This document shows positions 33,001 through 41,940 of a DNA stretch of 64,000 bases, one piece after another (position 1 is the stretch's first letter; the number at the start of each line of letters is the position of its first letter). The translations under genes were made by a program, and so were the position numbers. This DNA comes from Physcomitrium patens (lineage: Eukaryota; Streptophyta; Bryopsida; Funariales; Funariaceae). Below the pieces are notes generated by a model. That model saw only the letters and a list, made by a program, of their open reading frames with translations, was not told the DNA's origin and searched no databases. The stretch covers positions 2,525,964 to 2,589,963 of the forward strand of contig NC_037258.1 in assembly GCF_000002425.4 (NCBI RefSeq), in the 5' to 3' direction.

Positions 33001-33720
33001 TGAAAATAAACTAACACAATAATTTCAATATGATTAGAATATATTTTTTATTTTCACCAAAGATGACAAGGGTGGCATACTAGGGATATTATAGATTGAA
33101 TTGGTTAGAGCATAAGTATAAGTAATAGGAATTTGAGAGAAAATAAAAGAAAAATAATAGTCATGATCAAGGAGGAATACAAAGGTTTATTGATATTTTT
33201 GAAGAAATCAAAAGGTGGTATGGTTACAATTAAGAATACATGAGCTATGAGCAATGGAATTTCTGCTCTTATCTTAGTAAATGGTACAACAACAAAGAAA
33301 TTTGATCTTCAAATATTTACAAAGATTTATAGATATATTGATGCTACACAAGCTTTAGAATTCTTTATGACATTGCCAATAATTGACATCACTAAAACAA
33401 TCTATTTAGCTTGGATTGATCAATCACAAGTGGACTTCTATAAAATCAATGAAATTTCTTGTGTGATTTTAGTGGCAAATCAACAAATATTAAATATATA
33501 ACTGATGTCATAATGTAATATAGCTAATGAATGATAGAGAGAAGAAAAAACTATATTATAAGAGATCTTATTTTAAAATATTATAGAAAATTATCTTAAA
33601 TATATAGATAATAGTAAAAAAGAATATAAAATTAAAAAGTGCTAATACTACCTTTTTACAAAATAGGCTTCTACTTCCTTTGTAGGACCATAAATAAGGC
33701 AAAATAAAATATATTGGAAA
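33001..33720 (+). other. AT-rich segment with one unrecognised ORF
   Basis: An 84-codon plus-strand ORF at 33247-33501 starts MSNGISALILVNGTTTKKFD. It has ordinary hydrophobic/polar balance but no domain that I recognise. It could be a transposon gag fragment. Nothing else is seen. Confidence 0.25.
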
Positions 33721-33724
33721 TTAA

Positions 33725-34582
33725 ATGATATAGGCATTTATAGAAGGAAGTTAAGAATAGATTTTAGCAAAATTTACCTTATAAAGAGGACCAGTTGTCA
33801 TTCTGGATCAAAATCAAACCCTGAGGCACAAAACCATAGATATATGGTGACTCCAAGGTTCTTTTGTAGATTAAAGAATGGAATATGAAGATAGAATTGA
33901 AAAAAGTTTTTTAAGCATAAGTTTTATGTTATTTGAATCAATATTGAAATTTTGAGAGATTTTCAAAGTTAGTAATGTCTTTGGAAGGATTAGGGTTTGA
34001 AAAATAAAAATATGTTTAAAAATTTGAAGGTTTCTTAAATTCTATGGTGTGTATACAAGTGAAATTTGAGCATTGTATTGACGTATAAGTTATAAATGCA
34101 TATGAAAATTTTGAAGTCAATCGAATAGTTCGATTGAAGTATATGAGGGTTTTTGTGGATTGACATCTCAATAATTGGAGTTTGAGGGTTAGTGAGTGTT
34201 TCTAAGATCTCTAGCAATTCGTCAATTGGATTGAAGTGAAATTTTTTTACATGAATATTAGACTCAAATTCTAAATTTTGGATGAAATTTGAGAGTAATT
34301 CAACGGTTCAAAAAGGAGATATTGATGCTGGAAGTTTAGCATTTAGATTGGAATAGGAGGGCATTCAACATCCAATTGAATTATCTTGCATTTCTTTCAA
34401 TTGGTAAGTGTGATCGATTTCATCTTTCTTGTTCTCATTTCTAACTAAGAGATTAAGAAGTTTGTAAATTTTGAGTTGATATCAATGGTTTGATCATTAG
34501 TTATTGAGGTTCTATTTTGCTATAGGATTGTTAATTTTTTTTAAAATCTAGGATTTGATTATTGTTTGATTTAGGATTTGTC
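33725..34582 (-). repeat. Older gypsy-derived repeat, left half
   Basis: Read on the minus strand this matches 58800-59640 on the plus strand over its whole length. Examples are aaggtaaatttt(g/a)ctaaaat, aagaacctt, atggttttgt(g/a)cctca and catagaaacactcactaa-like blocks. It is interrupted at TTGTC by the young chromovirus and continues at 40960-41560. Together these form one ~1.4-kb unit. Confidence 0.8.
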
Positions 34583-35135
34583 TGTCAAGGACAAGAACTC
34601 GATGAAAGCTAAAGAGTAAGTGAGACTTTTCTCAAAAAAGAAATAGGACAAAATAGAAATATGTATATTAAGAAAGAAACTGGAATGGCTATTGCCAAAA
34701 TACAAGAAAACTAGAGACCCTTGAAACTAGACTAGAAGCAAGAAAGGAGTTGACAAGAGTGAAGAAGCCTTCACTCTTGTCTCTATATATACTATCTAAC
34801 TAGGGGCTACGTGGCGACGTTCTATAGGACCTCCAATATGTGTTGACTTTGTAGGACACATGCCTTGACTTACAAGGCAAGTTTTTCTACGTGTGGGCCA
34901 CATAGTTAGCTTGATCTTCAAGCTAACAACATGTGTGGCACATGGCCAACTTGTTGACCACGTTTCTAATCCAAAAAGTCAATTAAAGACACCTATGAAG
35001 TCAAAGCAGCATCTAGGAAGTTTCTAGGAAGCTTCTATATTAAATATTATACAATTAACTTACTTTTATCTACTTTTACTTACTTCTACCTATTTCTATA
35101 TGTAATTATTAGCTTATATGATTATGGCCGTGACA
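34583..35135 (-). repeat. 3' LTR of the chromovirus
   Basis: 553 bp, almost identical to 40407-40959; I found differences only at the equivalents of actggaatgg/actagaatgg and gcagcatc/gcagcgtc. A TATATA-type sequence occurs at the equivalents of 34786-34791 (minus strand TATATATAG), a plausible promoter. Confidence 0.97.
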
Positions 35136-35155
35136 TTACCCCCCCTTCTAGAGAC
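35136..35155 (-). other. Polypurine tract of the chromovirus
   Basis: On the minus strand this reads TCTAGAAGGGGGGGTAA directly before TGTCACGG of the 3' LTR. The G-rich tract is the expected plus-strand primer. Confidence 0.85.
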
Positions 35156-35176
35156 GAGTTCCACGAGGAGCGGTCA

Positions 35177-35599
35177 TCATATGTTGAGGAAATCTATGAT
35201 GCGACGAATTATATTCGCCACATACTCTGATCTCTGTTCTCTTCGAAGATGATTGATAGGGCCTCTCAACCATCGGTAGTGTCCCATACCAGGGCGGGAA
35301 GACCACCCAGTTATTTGATCATTATTGAGGCCTTCATAACTTCCTTCGAATAGAATATTCGGAACACCATCAGGAGTTGTTCCTACCTCTAGCAAAATCA
35401 CCAAACATCGGGAGTCCCTTCCCAAATCGTGATACCAAACGCGTTGTATCTCACCATCTGTTCGAGAAAGAACATGTCGTTCTTGAAGATCTTCATCTCG
35501 ATTGCGTCGTCTTGAAGGTTGTGACAATCGTAATGTCTCGTCCGGCAGGTCAGCAAACGAAGGTTCTTGAGTTGAATCCGCTGGTTGTTGGCTCTCCAT
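35177..35599 (-). CDS. Chromovirus extra ORF (ORF3), unknown function
   Basis: 140 codons, ATG to stop, between the end of pol (35694) and the purine tract, in sense orientation. It starts MESQQPADSTQEPSFADLPD. Residues 28-47 are very basic and polar (RRRNRDEDLQERHVLSR). The middle has LVILLEVGTTPDGVPNILFE and the end is LRREQRSEYVANIIRRIID. There is no signal peptide, membrane helix or cysteine pattern, so it is not envelope-like. The ATG is preceded directly by a good splice acceptor (gctaattag, minus strand), suggesting expression from a spliced RNA. An overlapping frame (35398-35697) starts with an ATG that overlaps the pol stop as ATGA. I recognise no family. Confidence 0.7.
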   Translation of the reverse strand: MESQQPADSTQEPSFADLPDETLRLSQPSRRRNRDEDLQERHVLSRTDGEIQRVWYHDLGRDSRCLVILLEVGTTPDGVPNILFEGSYEGLNNDQITGWSSRPGMGHYRWLRGPINHLRREQRSEYVANIIRRIIDFLNI

Positions 35600-35693
35600 C
35601 TAATTAGCGTCACAAATGTAAAGAAGTTACAAACAAGGATAGGAAATTGAATATTATCTTGCCTCAATCTTGTCTCTTTTATAAGAGAGGTTT

Positions 35694-38600
35694 TCATCTT
35701 GGTTTTGATGGATGTCGTTGATGAAAAACTTTGACTTTAGCTGATGCATTTGCTAGATTCCTGGATGGCTCCCATGTGCGCTCACTAATATCATATCCGC
35801 GCCAATGAACAAGATATTCCAGCTTATTTCGGCGCCGCCTTGAGTCTAATATCTCTTCCACCTCAAATTCTTCATTATTATCTACTTCTATAGGAGGCGG
35901 TGGCATTTGTCTTCTTCCTTGTATATCCACTGTCTTATATGGTTCAAGAAGAGACACGTGGAATACAGGATGGATCTTCATTGACTCCGGTAGATGTAAC
36001 CGATATGCAACTGGGTTGATCTGTTCAGAAACAGAAAAGGGGCCAAGCCTACGATAGTCCAATTTGTCACAAGGTCGAGTGGTCTTGATATTGCGACGAA
36101 GTAGCCATACCTTATCACCCACGTTGAGTTGTGGTTGCTCTTTACGATATACATCTGCATTTATCTTTTGTCGTTCTTGAGCTTTCTTCAACTGCGCCTT
36201 CATTATTGCATGTAACTCTGACAACCGATTTGCCATGTCTTCTGCTGCAGAATTATCAACTTTTGAAAAATCAAAAGTATCAAGTCGTGGATGATAGCCA
36301 TAATTGGCAAAAAAAGGTGTTTGTTGCGTGGAAGAATGTACTGTATTATTATAAGCAAACTCTGCCAATGGCACAAGGATTGTCCAATCATCTTGTTGGT
36401 AGTTGATGGTACACCTTAAATACTGTTCCAAGACTTGGTTTACGCGCTCTGTTTGTCCATCAGTTTGAGGATGGAAAGCTGAAGATAGCTTTATGTCCAC
36501 TTTTAAAATCTTGAAAAGAGTCCTCCAGAATCTCGACACAAATTGAGTTCCCCTATCCGATATGATATCTTTAGGTAATCCATGATAGCGATAGATATTA
36601 TCAATGAAAAGCTTAGCTGTTTCTTCACCTGTGATAGATTTTGTACATGGCATAAAATGTGCCATCTTGGTGAAACGATCTACTATCACAAATATAGAAT
36701 CATAAGATCTTGAGTTTGGAAGATCTGTGATGAAATCCATAGAAACAGAAGACCATGGTTGTTCTGGTATAGGTAATGGCTGAAGAAGTCCGTAGGGTCG
36801 ATGTCGAGGAATTTTTGATCTTGAACAAATATCACATGATTGTACAAAGTCTTTGACTGACTTCCACATTTGTGGCCACCAAAAATCTCTTGATATGAGT
36901 TCCAGAGTCTTATTATATCCAAAGTGACCTGCTGCTGGAAAGTCATGACGTGCTTGAAGAACACGCAAACGTGCTTTTCCTTCTGGAACATATAGGCGTC
37001 CTTCAAAATATAATAGATTATTCTTGAACTCGAACTTAGAAGAATCATGAGACTTGGAAGAATTATTCTCGATATCATAAACAAGAGGGTCTGAGGACAT
37101 ACTGGACTGGATTTGCTTGAGAAAAGTTGAATCAACAGTCAGTGTTGATTTCACTGCTCGGAGATGAAATTGCTCCGGTTTCAAGAGGACCGTTCTTTGT
37201 TGCTCAAAAGCTGCATCTTCTTCTTTTGGTGCAAAATAAGAACGTCTAGACAGGGCATCGGACAAACCTTGTTGTTTTCCTGGCCGATAAGTGATAATGA
37301 AGTCGAATCTTGACAAAGACATACTCCAACGAGCTTGACGACGATTCAACACGCGTGCTGACATGAAATACTCGAGGTTCTTGTGATCTGTATACACAGT
37401 GACTGGACTAGAAGCACCTTCTAGATAATGACGCCATTCTTGAAAAGAATCCACGATTGCAAGAAGTTCTTTATCGTGGATCTCATAATTGATCTCGGCT
37501 GCTGAGAATTTTCTTGAATGAAAAGCTATCGGATGAAGTTTGTCATCTGTTCCCATTTGTGATAAAACTGCACCCAAGGCAAAATCCGATGCGTCTATTT
37601 CCATAAAAAATACCTTGGAAAAGTCAACACGATATAAGACTGGTGCAAAGACAAACGATGTCTTCAAGGCTTCAAATGCTGCTTCCGCTTCTTGATTCCA
37701 TTGAAATTTATCTTTACTAGTCAAGCGTGTAAGTGGAGCTGCAACTCGTGAGAAGTCTTTGATGAAGATCCGATAGTAATTGGCAAATCCCAAGAAACAT
37801 TGGACATCTCTTACAGTCTTTGGAATCTTCCAATCCATGATTGTTTGGACTTTCTTAGAATCCATCATAAGACCATCATTTGAAATGATGTATCCTAAAA
37901 AGTCAACTTGAGTAGTGTGAAATACACACTTTTCTATCTTGGCGTACAATCCTGCATCTCTAAGTTTTTGTAATACTTGACGAACATGTATTTCATGTTC
38001 TTCAACATTCTTAGAATAAATCAAGATATCGTCTAGGTAGCAGACGACAAAATTGTCTAAGAATTCACGAAATACATCATTCATGAGATGTTGAAAAGCA
38101 GCTGGTGCATTCGTGAGTCCAAAAGGCATGACATTGTATTCAAAGTGTCCGTACCTGGTTCGAAACGCAGTCTTCCATTCATCTCCTTCTTTGATCCGTA
38201 CTAGATTATATGCTCCTCTTAGATCTATTTTTGTATAGATCTTAGCTTGATTTAACTGGTCAAGGAGTCCTGATATCAAAGGTAATGGATACCTGTTCTT
38301 GATTGTGATCTTGTTGAGTCCTCGATAGTCAACACACATTCGTAAAGATCCATCTTTTTTCTTTACGAATAAAATTCGAGCTCCTGCTGGAGATTTTGAA
38401 TGGCGTATGAAATTCTTCGCTAAATTCTTGTCAATATATGTCTTGAGTTCAGCCAACTCATCTTGCGATAAACTGTAAATTGGTCCAAATGGTGGCTGAG
38501 TTCCTTCCTTGAGATCGATTGAACAATCGTATGGGCGATGCTCAGGAAGAATATCTGCATTCTTTTTCTCAAAAACGTCTTGATAATCTTGATATTGACT

Positions 38601-39182
38601 TGGAATGCCACTTGAAGTCTTTACGCTTTCAGAAATAGGTGCAGCATAAATAGCAAAAGTTGATCCTTCTTTTGCTGCGTGTATAAATGCTTTTGCACCT
38701 ATAAGTGCGGGTTTTACTATACTAGACTCATGGTTTTTTACTTGATTAATAGAACTGTTACTAATGCTCCGAGGAAAATCAAGTTTACGAGAAATCCAAT
38801 CTATTGGAGGATTATACTTTTCTAACCATGATAAGCCTAAAATTATTGGATTAGAGGGAGATCTAATTATATTAAAAATTACGCAACTACTATGACCATT
38901 TATTACTACATCTACAGGAAGTGTTTCGTGAGTTACATCTCCAGAAGACAACAGACGACCATCTATGACTTCTACGTGTACAGGTTTAGTTTTTTGTATT
39001 AATGATATTCTATGACATCTAGCAAATTCTTCATCTAAAAAACAAGTTGAGGCTCCTGAATCTATCAAGGCAGAGGCTTTGTAATTATTAGGTCCTAAAC
39101 GCACATCTATTATAAAACAAGGAGATGGTTCTGAGGAGAGGATAGGACCTTCATTAGAAGTTGTACAAGATTCCAGCCGCAC
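35694..39182 (-). CDS. pol: Chromovirus pol polyprotein
   Basis: 1162 codons without interruption. Protease near residue 40 (LIDSGAST, D41). RT ~250-430 with LPLISGLLDQL, MPFGLTNAPAAFQ and catalytic YLDD at 382-385. RNase H ~525-645 with D530, E571, D599 and D642 in place. Integrase: H2C2 zinc finger ~746-788 (HDFPAAGHFGY...CDICSRSK), then DD35E core with D816 (MDFI), D876 (SDRGTQF) and E912 (TERVN). Chromodomain ~1105-1155 (EEFEVEEILDSRRRRNKLEY, LVHWRGYD, TWEP). All catalytic residues are present. The first codon given is GTG; the frame opens further upstream, overlapping the end of gag, so pol is probably made by a -1 frameshift. Confidence 0.96.
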   Translation of the reverse strand: MRLESCTTSNEGPILSSEPSPCFIIDVRLGPNNYKASALIDSGASTCFLDEEFARCHRISLIQKTKPVHVEVIDGRLLSSGDVTHETLPVDVVINGHSSCVIFNIIRSPSNPIILGLSWLEKYNPPIDWISRKLDFPRSISNSSINQVKNHESSIVKPALIGAKAFIHAAKEGSTFAIYAAPISESVKTSSGIPSQYQDYQDVFEKKNADILPEHRPYDCSIDLKEGTQPPFGPIYSLSQDELAELKTYIDKNLAKNFIRHSKSPAGARILFVKKKDGSLRMCVDYRGLNKITIKNRYPLPLISGLLDQLNQAKIYTKIDLRGAYNLVRIKEGDEWKTAFRTRYGHFEYNVMPFGLTNAPAAFQHLMNDVFREFLDNFVVCYLDDILIYSKNVEEHEIHVRQVLQKLRDAGLYAKIEKCVFHTTQVDFLGYIISNDGLMMDSKKVQTIMDWKIPKTVRDVQCFLGFANYYRIFIKDFSRVAAPLTRLTSKDKFQWNQEAEAAFEALKTSFVFAPVLYRVDFSKVFFMEIDASDFALGAVLSQMGTDDKLHPIAFHSRKFSAAEINYEIHDKELLAIVDSFQEWRHYLEGASSPVTVYTDHKNLEYFMSARVLNRRQARWSMSLSRFDFIITYRPGKQQGLSDALSRRSYFAPKEEDAAFEQQRTVLLKPEQFHLRAVKSTLTVDSTFLKQIQSSMSSDPLVYDIENNSSKSHDSSKFEFKNNLLYFEGRLYVPEGKARLRVLQARHDFPAAGHFGYNKTLELISRDFWWPQMWKSVKDFVQSCDICSRSKIPRHRPYGLLQPLPIPEQPWSSVSMDFITDLPNSRSYDSIFVIVDRFTKMAHFMPCTKSITGEETAKLFIDNIYRYHGLPKDIISDRGTQFVSRFWRTLFKILKVDIKLSSAFHPQTDGQTERVNQVLEQYLRCTINYQQDDWTILVPLAEFAYNNTVHSSTQQTPFFANYGYHPRLDTFDFSKVDNSAAEDMANRLSELHAIMKAQLKKAQERQKINADVYRKEQPQLNVGDKVWLLRRNIKTTRPCDKLDYRRLGPFSVSEQINPVAYRLHLPESMKIHPVFHVSLLEPYKTVDIQGRRQMPPPPIEVDNNEEFEVEEILDSRRRRNKLEYLVHWRGYDISERTWEPSRNLANASAKVKVFHQRHPSKPR

Positions 39183-39187
39183 GGTCC

Positions 39188-39970
39188 CTATTGTAGCTGG
39201 ACGTACTCGTTTTCTGACATACTGTCTTCTTTGACAGCCGTACTCCTCATTTTGTAGTTACGTCGCTTCTTTGGACAATGTTGAGCAGTGTGCTTAGGTT
39301 CTCCACAATATAAGCACAATCCTTCTTGTCGACGACGAGACTTTTCTTGCTCAGTAAGAGGTTTGAAACGTACCGCATCAATTTGCATATCCTCTACTTT
39401 TGAAGGTATGTGTTGAGGAGACGTCGGTGTTGCCATTGAATTGTAGTAACGTTGAGGCCCACTTGTGCGACTCTCGGATCGAAATTCAAAAAGTCGATTG
39501 TCGCACTTCACAGCAAAGTCAATTGCTTGACTCAATGTTTGAGGATCAGGTAAATTAAGCATCAATTTCTTTATCTCATATTGTAATCCGTAGAGAAATT
39601 GACTCACAAGTGCGGCATCATCCCACTTGATATCAGTTGCAAGTTGTCGAAATTGCGAAGCATATAATGTTACTGATCGATTGCCTTGTCGCAAAATACG
39701 GATCTTGTTGGTTGCAACACGAATTGCATCATGTTCTCCAAACATGGATCGAAACTCCGCCAAAAAAGCCTCCAGATTATCCAATATTGGATCTCGTCGT
39801 TCAAGAAAAGATGAAAACCATGACAATGCTGAACCTGAAAGAAGTGTACCAATGAATCTAACTTGTGACCCTGGAGTTGGATAGCTCTGGGGTTGAAGTT
39901 CAATCACTAGTTGGACCTGATTGATGAATCCTCGAAACTTGGATCTGGTACCATCAAACTTCTCGGGCAA
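39188..39970 (-). CDS. gag: Chromovirus gag, main part
   Basis: 260 codons from the first listed codon (a TTG inside ALPEKFDGT, so not the true start). Residues ~1-160 are the retrotransposon gag capsid region (PEKFDGTRSKFRGFINQV, ALSWFSSFLE, FLYGLQ). A CCHC knuckle is at 219-232 (CLYCGEPKHTAQHC), followed by a basic patch KKRRNYK. It ends SENEYVQLQ and stops 5 bp before the listed pol start. The N-terminal part lies in another frame (39907-40194). It would bind element RNA and form particles. Confidence 0.9.
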   Translation of the reverse strand: MPEKFDGTRSKFRGFINQVQLVIELQPQSYPTPGSQVRFIGTLLSGSALSWFSSFLERRDPILDNLEAFLAEFRSMFGEHDAIRVATNKIRILRQGNRSVTLYASQFRQLATDIKWDDAALVSQFLYGLQYEIKKLMLNLPDPQTLSQAIDFAVKCDNRLFEFRSESRTSGPQRYYNSMATPTSPQHIPSKVEDMQIDAVRFKPLTEQEKSRRRQEGLCLYCGEPKHTAQHCPKKRRNYKMRSTAVKEDSMSENEYVQLQ

Positions 39971-40194
39971 GGCAACTCTCGGTTCTCTAACACTCGAAGG
40001 GTGTCCATTCTGGGAGAAGGGACATGGTTTGGTGCAGATGTTGAAGCAGCCCCAATCATCTCTATATCTTCACTTCCTACCATTCTTGTTGCTCCTTGTG
40101 GTGGTAAATTGAGTTGATGCATCGCAAGCATTAACTCCCTCAATTGTTCTTGCATCTGTGCCATTGTACTCTTCATTTCAACAAGCTCTGCCAT
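39907..40194 (-). CDS. Chromovirus gag N-terminal part, other frame
   Basis: 95 codons from an ATG 213 bp inside the 5' LTR, starting MAELVEMKSTMAQMQEQL. Residues ~1-30 look like a coiled coil with heptad Leu/Met. It overlaps the main gag frame by at least 64 bp, and the capsid motif PEKFDGT is read only in the other frame. Related elements normally have one gag frame, so a 1-base indel in the overlap, or an assembly error, is the simplest reading. A programmed shift is less likely. Confidence 0.75.
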   Translation of the reverse strand: MAELVEMKSTMAQMQEQLRELMLAMHQLNLPPQGATRMVGSEDIEMIGAASTSAPNHVPSPRMDTLRVLENRELPCPRSLMVPDPSFEDSSIRSN

Positions 40195-40406
40195 AGTAGC
40201 ACTTAGAAAAGAGAAGATGTCTAATAACGCTCAAAACAAATAGAAGAGAGGAATTGATAACAAAGAAAATACTAAGAACAATATCAGTTTAAAAGAGGGT
40301 AATCCGCAACTTCTAATGCGCTTATGTCTTATCAAGAAAAAGGGGTAATCCACTCTTAATCAAGAAAAGACAAAGCTCTGATATTGTAAGTGTACTCTTG
40401 TCAATC
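40195..40406 (-). other. Chromovirus leader, displaced primer site
   Basis: 212 bp between the 5' LTR and the gag ATG. On the minus strand the sequence right after the LTR is GATTGACAAGAG, not an initiator-Met primer site. TATCAGAGC, the conserved core of that site, occurs at 40375-40383, 23 bp inside the LTR edge. Confidence 0.6.
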
Positions 40407-40959
40407 TGTCAAGGACAAGAACTCGATGAAAGCTAAAGAGTAAGTGAGACTTTTCTCAAAAAAGAAATAGGACAAAATAGAAATATGTATATTAAGAAAG
40501 AAACTAGAATGGCTATTGCCAAAATACAAGAAAACTAGAGACCCTTGAAACTAGACTAGAAGCAAGAAAGGAGTTGACAAGAGTGAAGAAGCCTTCACTC
40601 TTGTCTCTATATATACTATCTAACTAGGGGCTACGTGGCGACGTTCTATAGGACCTCCAATATGTGTTGACTTTGTAGGACACATGCCTTGACTTACAAG
40701 GCAAGTTTTTCTACGTGTGGGCCACATAGTTAGCTTGATCTTCAAGCTAACAACATGTGTGGCACATGGCCAACTTGTTGACCACGTTTCTAATCCAAAA
40801 AGTCAATTAAAGACACCTATGAAGTCAAAGCAGCGTCTAGGAAGTTTCTAGGAAGCTTCTATATTAAATATTATACAATTAACTTACTTTTATCTACTTT
40901 TACTTACTTCTACCTATTTCTATATGTAATTATTAGCTTATATGATTATGGCCGTGACA
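40407..40959 (-). repeat. 5' LTR of the chromovirus
   Basis: 553 bp, pair of 34583-35135. It is followed by the TTGTC target duplication at 40960-40964, after which the host repeat resumes. Confidence 0.97.
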
Positions 40960-41560
40960 TTGTCTATAGTTTGATTAGAATTAAAGTTTGGTTTAGAACT
41001 TGATGAGGATTTGACTTAAGTTTTGATTAAGGTTTATTTAAGATTTCATTAGGTTTTGATCTAAGATTTGGTTAAGGTTCAATTAGGATTTTAATTAAAG
41101 TTTGAAATAGGATTTGGTTAAGACTCAATTCAGGTTTTAATTTGGATTACATTAGAATTTTTATTTTTAATATTTCTTTAAAATTCTTTATGATTTCTTT
41201 AAAATTTCTATTTTTAATATTTTAAAAGATTATTTTAATTTCATTAAAGGTTTATTTTTATATTTCTTTAAAAATTTCTTGTTATTTTTTTTTGAGATTA
41301 AATCATGATTTTTTTGTGTTTATTTTGTGACTTCTTTTAATTATATTTTGATAGATTAAATTTTGATTGGATTTATTAGGAATTACTTAAAGTTTATCTA
41401 AGACTTTGTTAGACTTAGTAGAATTATTGTTGTATTTTATTGAACTTCCACAATTAGGTGCCCAATACATTCTTAAAGAAGAACACATGTAATATGACTT
41501 TCGAATCTATAAAAGCTATAGTTGTTGTATAATGTTGTTGCTTGTGTGCAAGTAACAAGT
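40960..41560 (-). repeat. Older gypsy-derived repeat, right half
   Basis: On the minus strand this matches 58330-58800 on the plus strand. Shared blocks include aggaattactt(a/g)aa, agactt(a/g)gtagaatt, and (t/c)aattaggtg...gcacctagttg in reverse. From ~41465 on it overlaps the end of a coding segment (58196-58456), with faint protein similarity through stops. Confidence 0.75.
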
Positions 41561-41909
41561 TAATGAGGTTTTAATAATCCATGGCTTAGCTAGAAGCAAT
41601 CCTTTGGCTAAGCTTTTTAAGACTTTCATTAATTTTAAATATATTAGATATTAAATATTATGTATGTTCTTGATTATTATATAGTCTTTTATGAAGATTA
41701 TTTATAATTTATTTATAAATAATTTTATAATTTTTAATTTTATTGAGAATTTTGAAATGATGTTTATGCTTTATCAATAAATTTAAGATCCTCAAAAAAT
41801 AAAGTACAAACTCTTCATAGATAATACCATGTAAAATCAAATCTTTACAATCAAAATTCTAACTTCTTAAGTTTTTAGATGTTTTGATAAACCTAATGCT
41901 ATATTTGAA

Positions 41910-41940
<31 letters not shown>

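Larger units (their letters stand above)
34583..40959 (-). mobile_element. Young Ty3/gypsy chromovirus with an extra 3' ORF
   Basis: Complete element of 6377 bp reading right to left. The 553-bp LTRs at 34583-35135 and 40407-40959 both run TGTC...GACA in either direction. I count 2 differences (both transitions), giving about 99.6% identity. The target duplication TTGTC is present at 34578-34582 and 40960-40964. A purine tract abuts the 3' LTR. Coding order is gag (two frames), pol with protease, RT, RNase H, integrase and chromodomain, then a 140-codon ORF. The chromodomain places it among chromoviruses, which often target heterochromatin. It is probably recently active; gag continuity is the main doubt. 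Confidence 0.97.

Noticed and set aside
35177..35599. ORF3 as a viral envelope gene
   Set aside because: No signal peptide, membrane segment or cysteine pattern is present; position alone is not enough.
35377..40117. Plus-strand ORFs within the chromovirus (for example 35377-35607, 39627-39884, 39911-40117)
   Set aside because: They lie opposite the well-supported gag, pol and ORF3 frames and have no features of their own.
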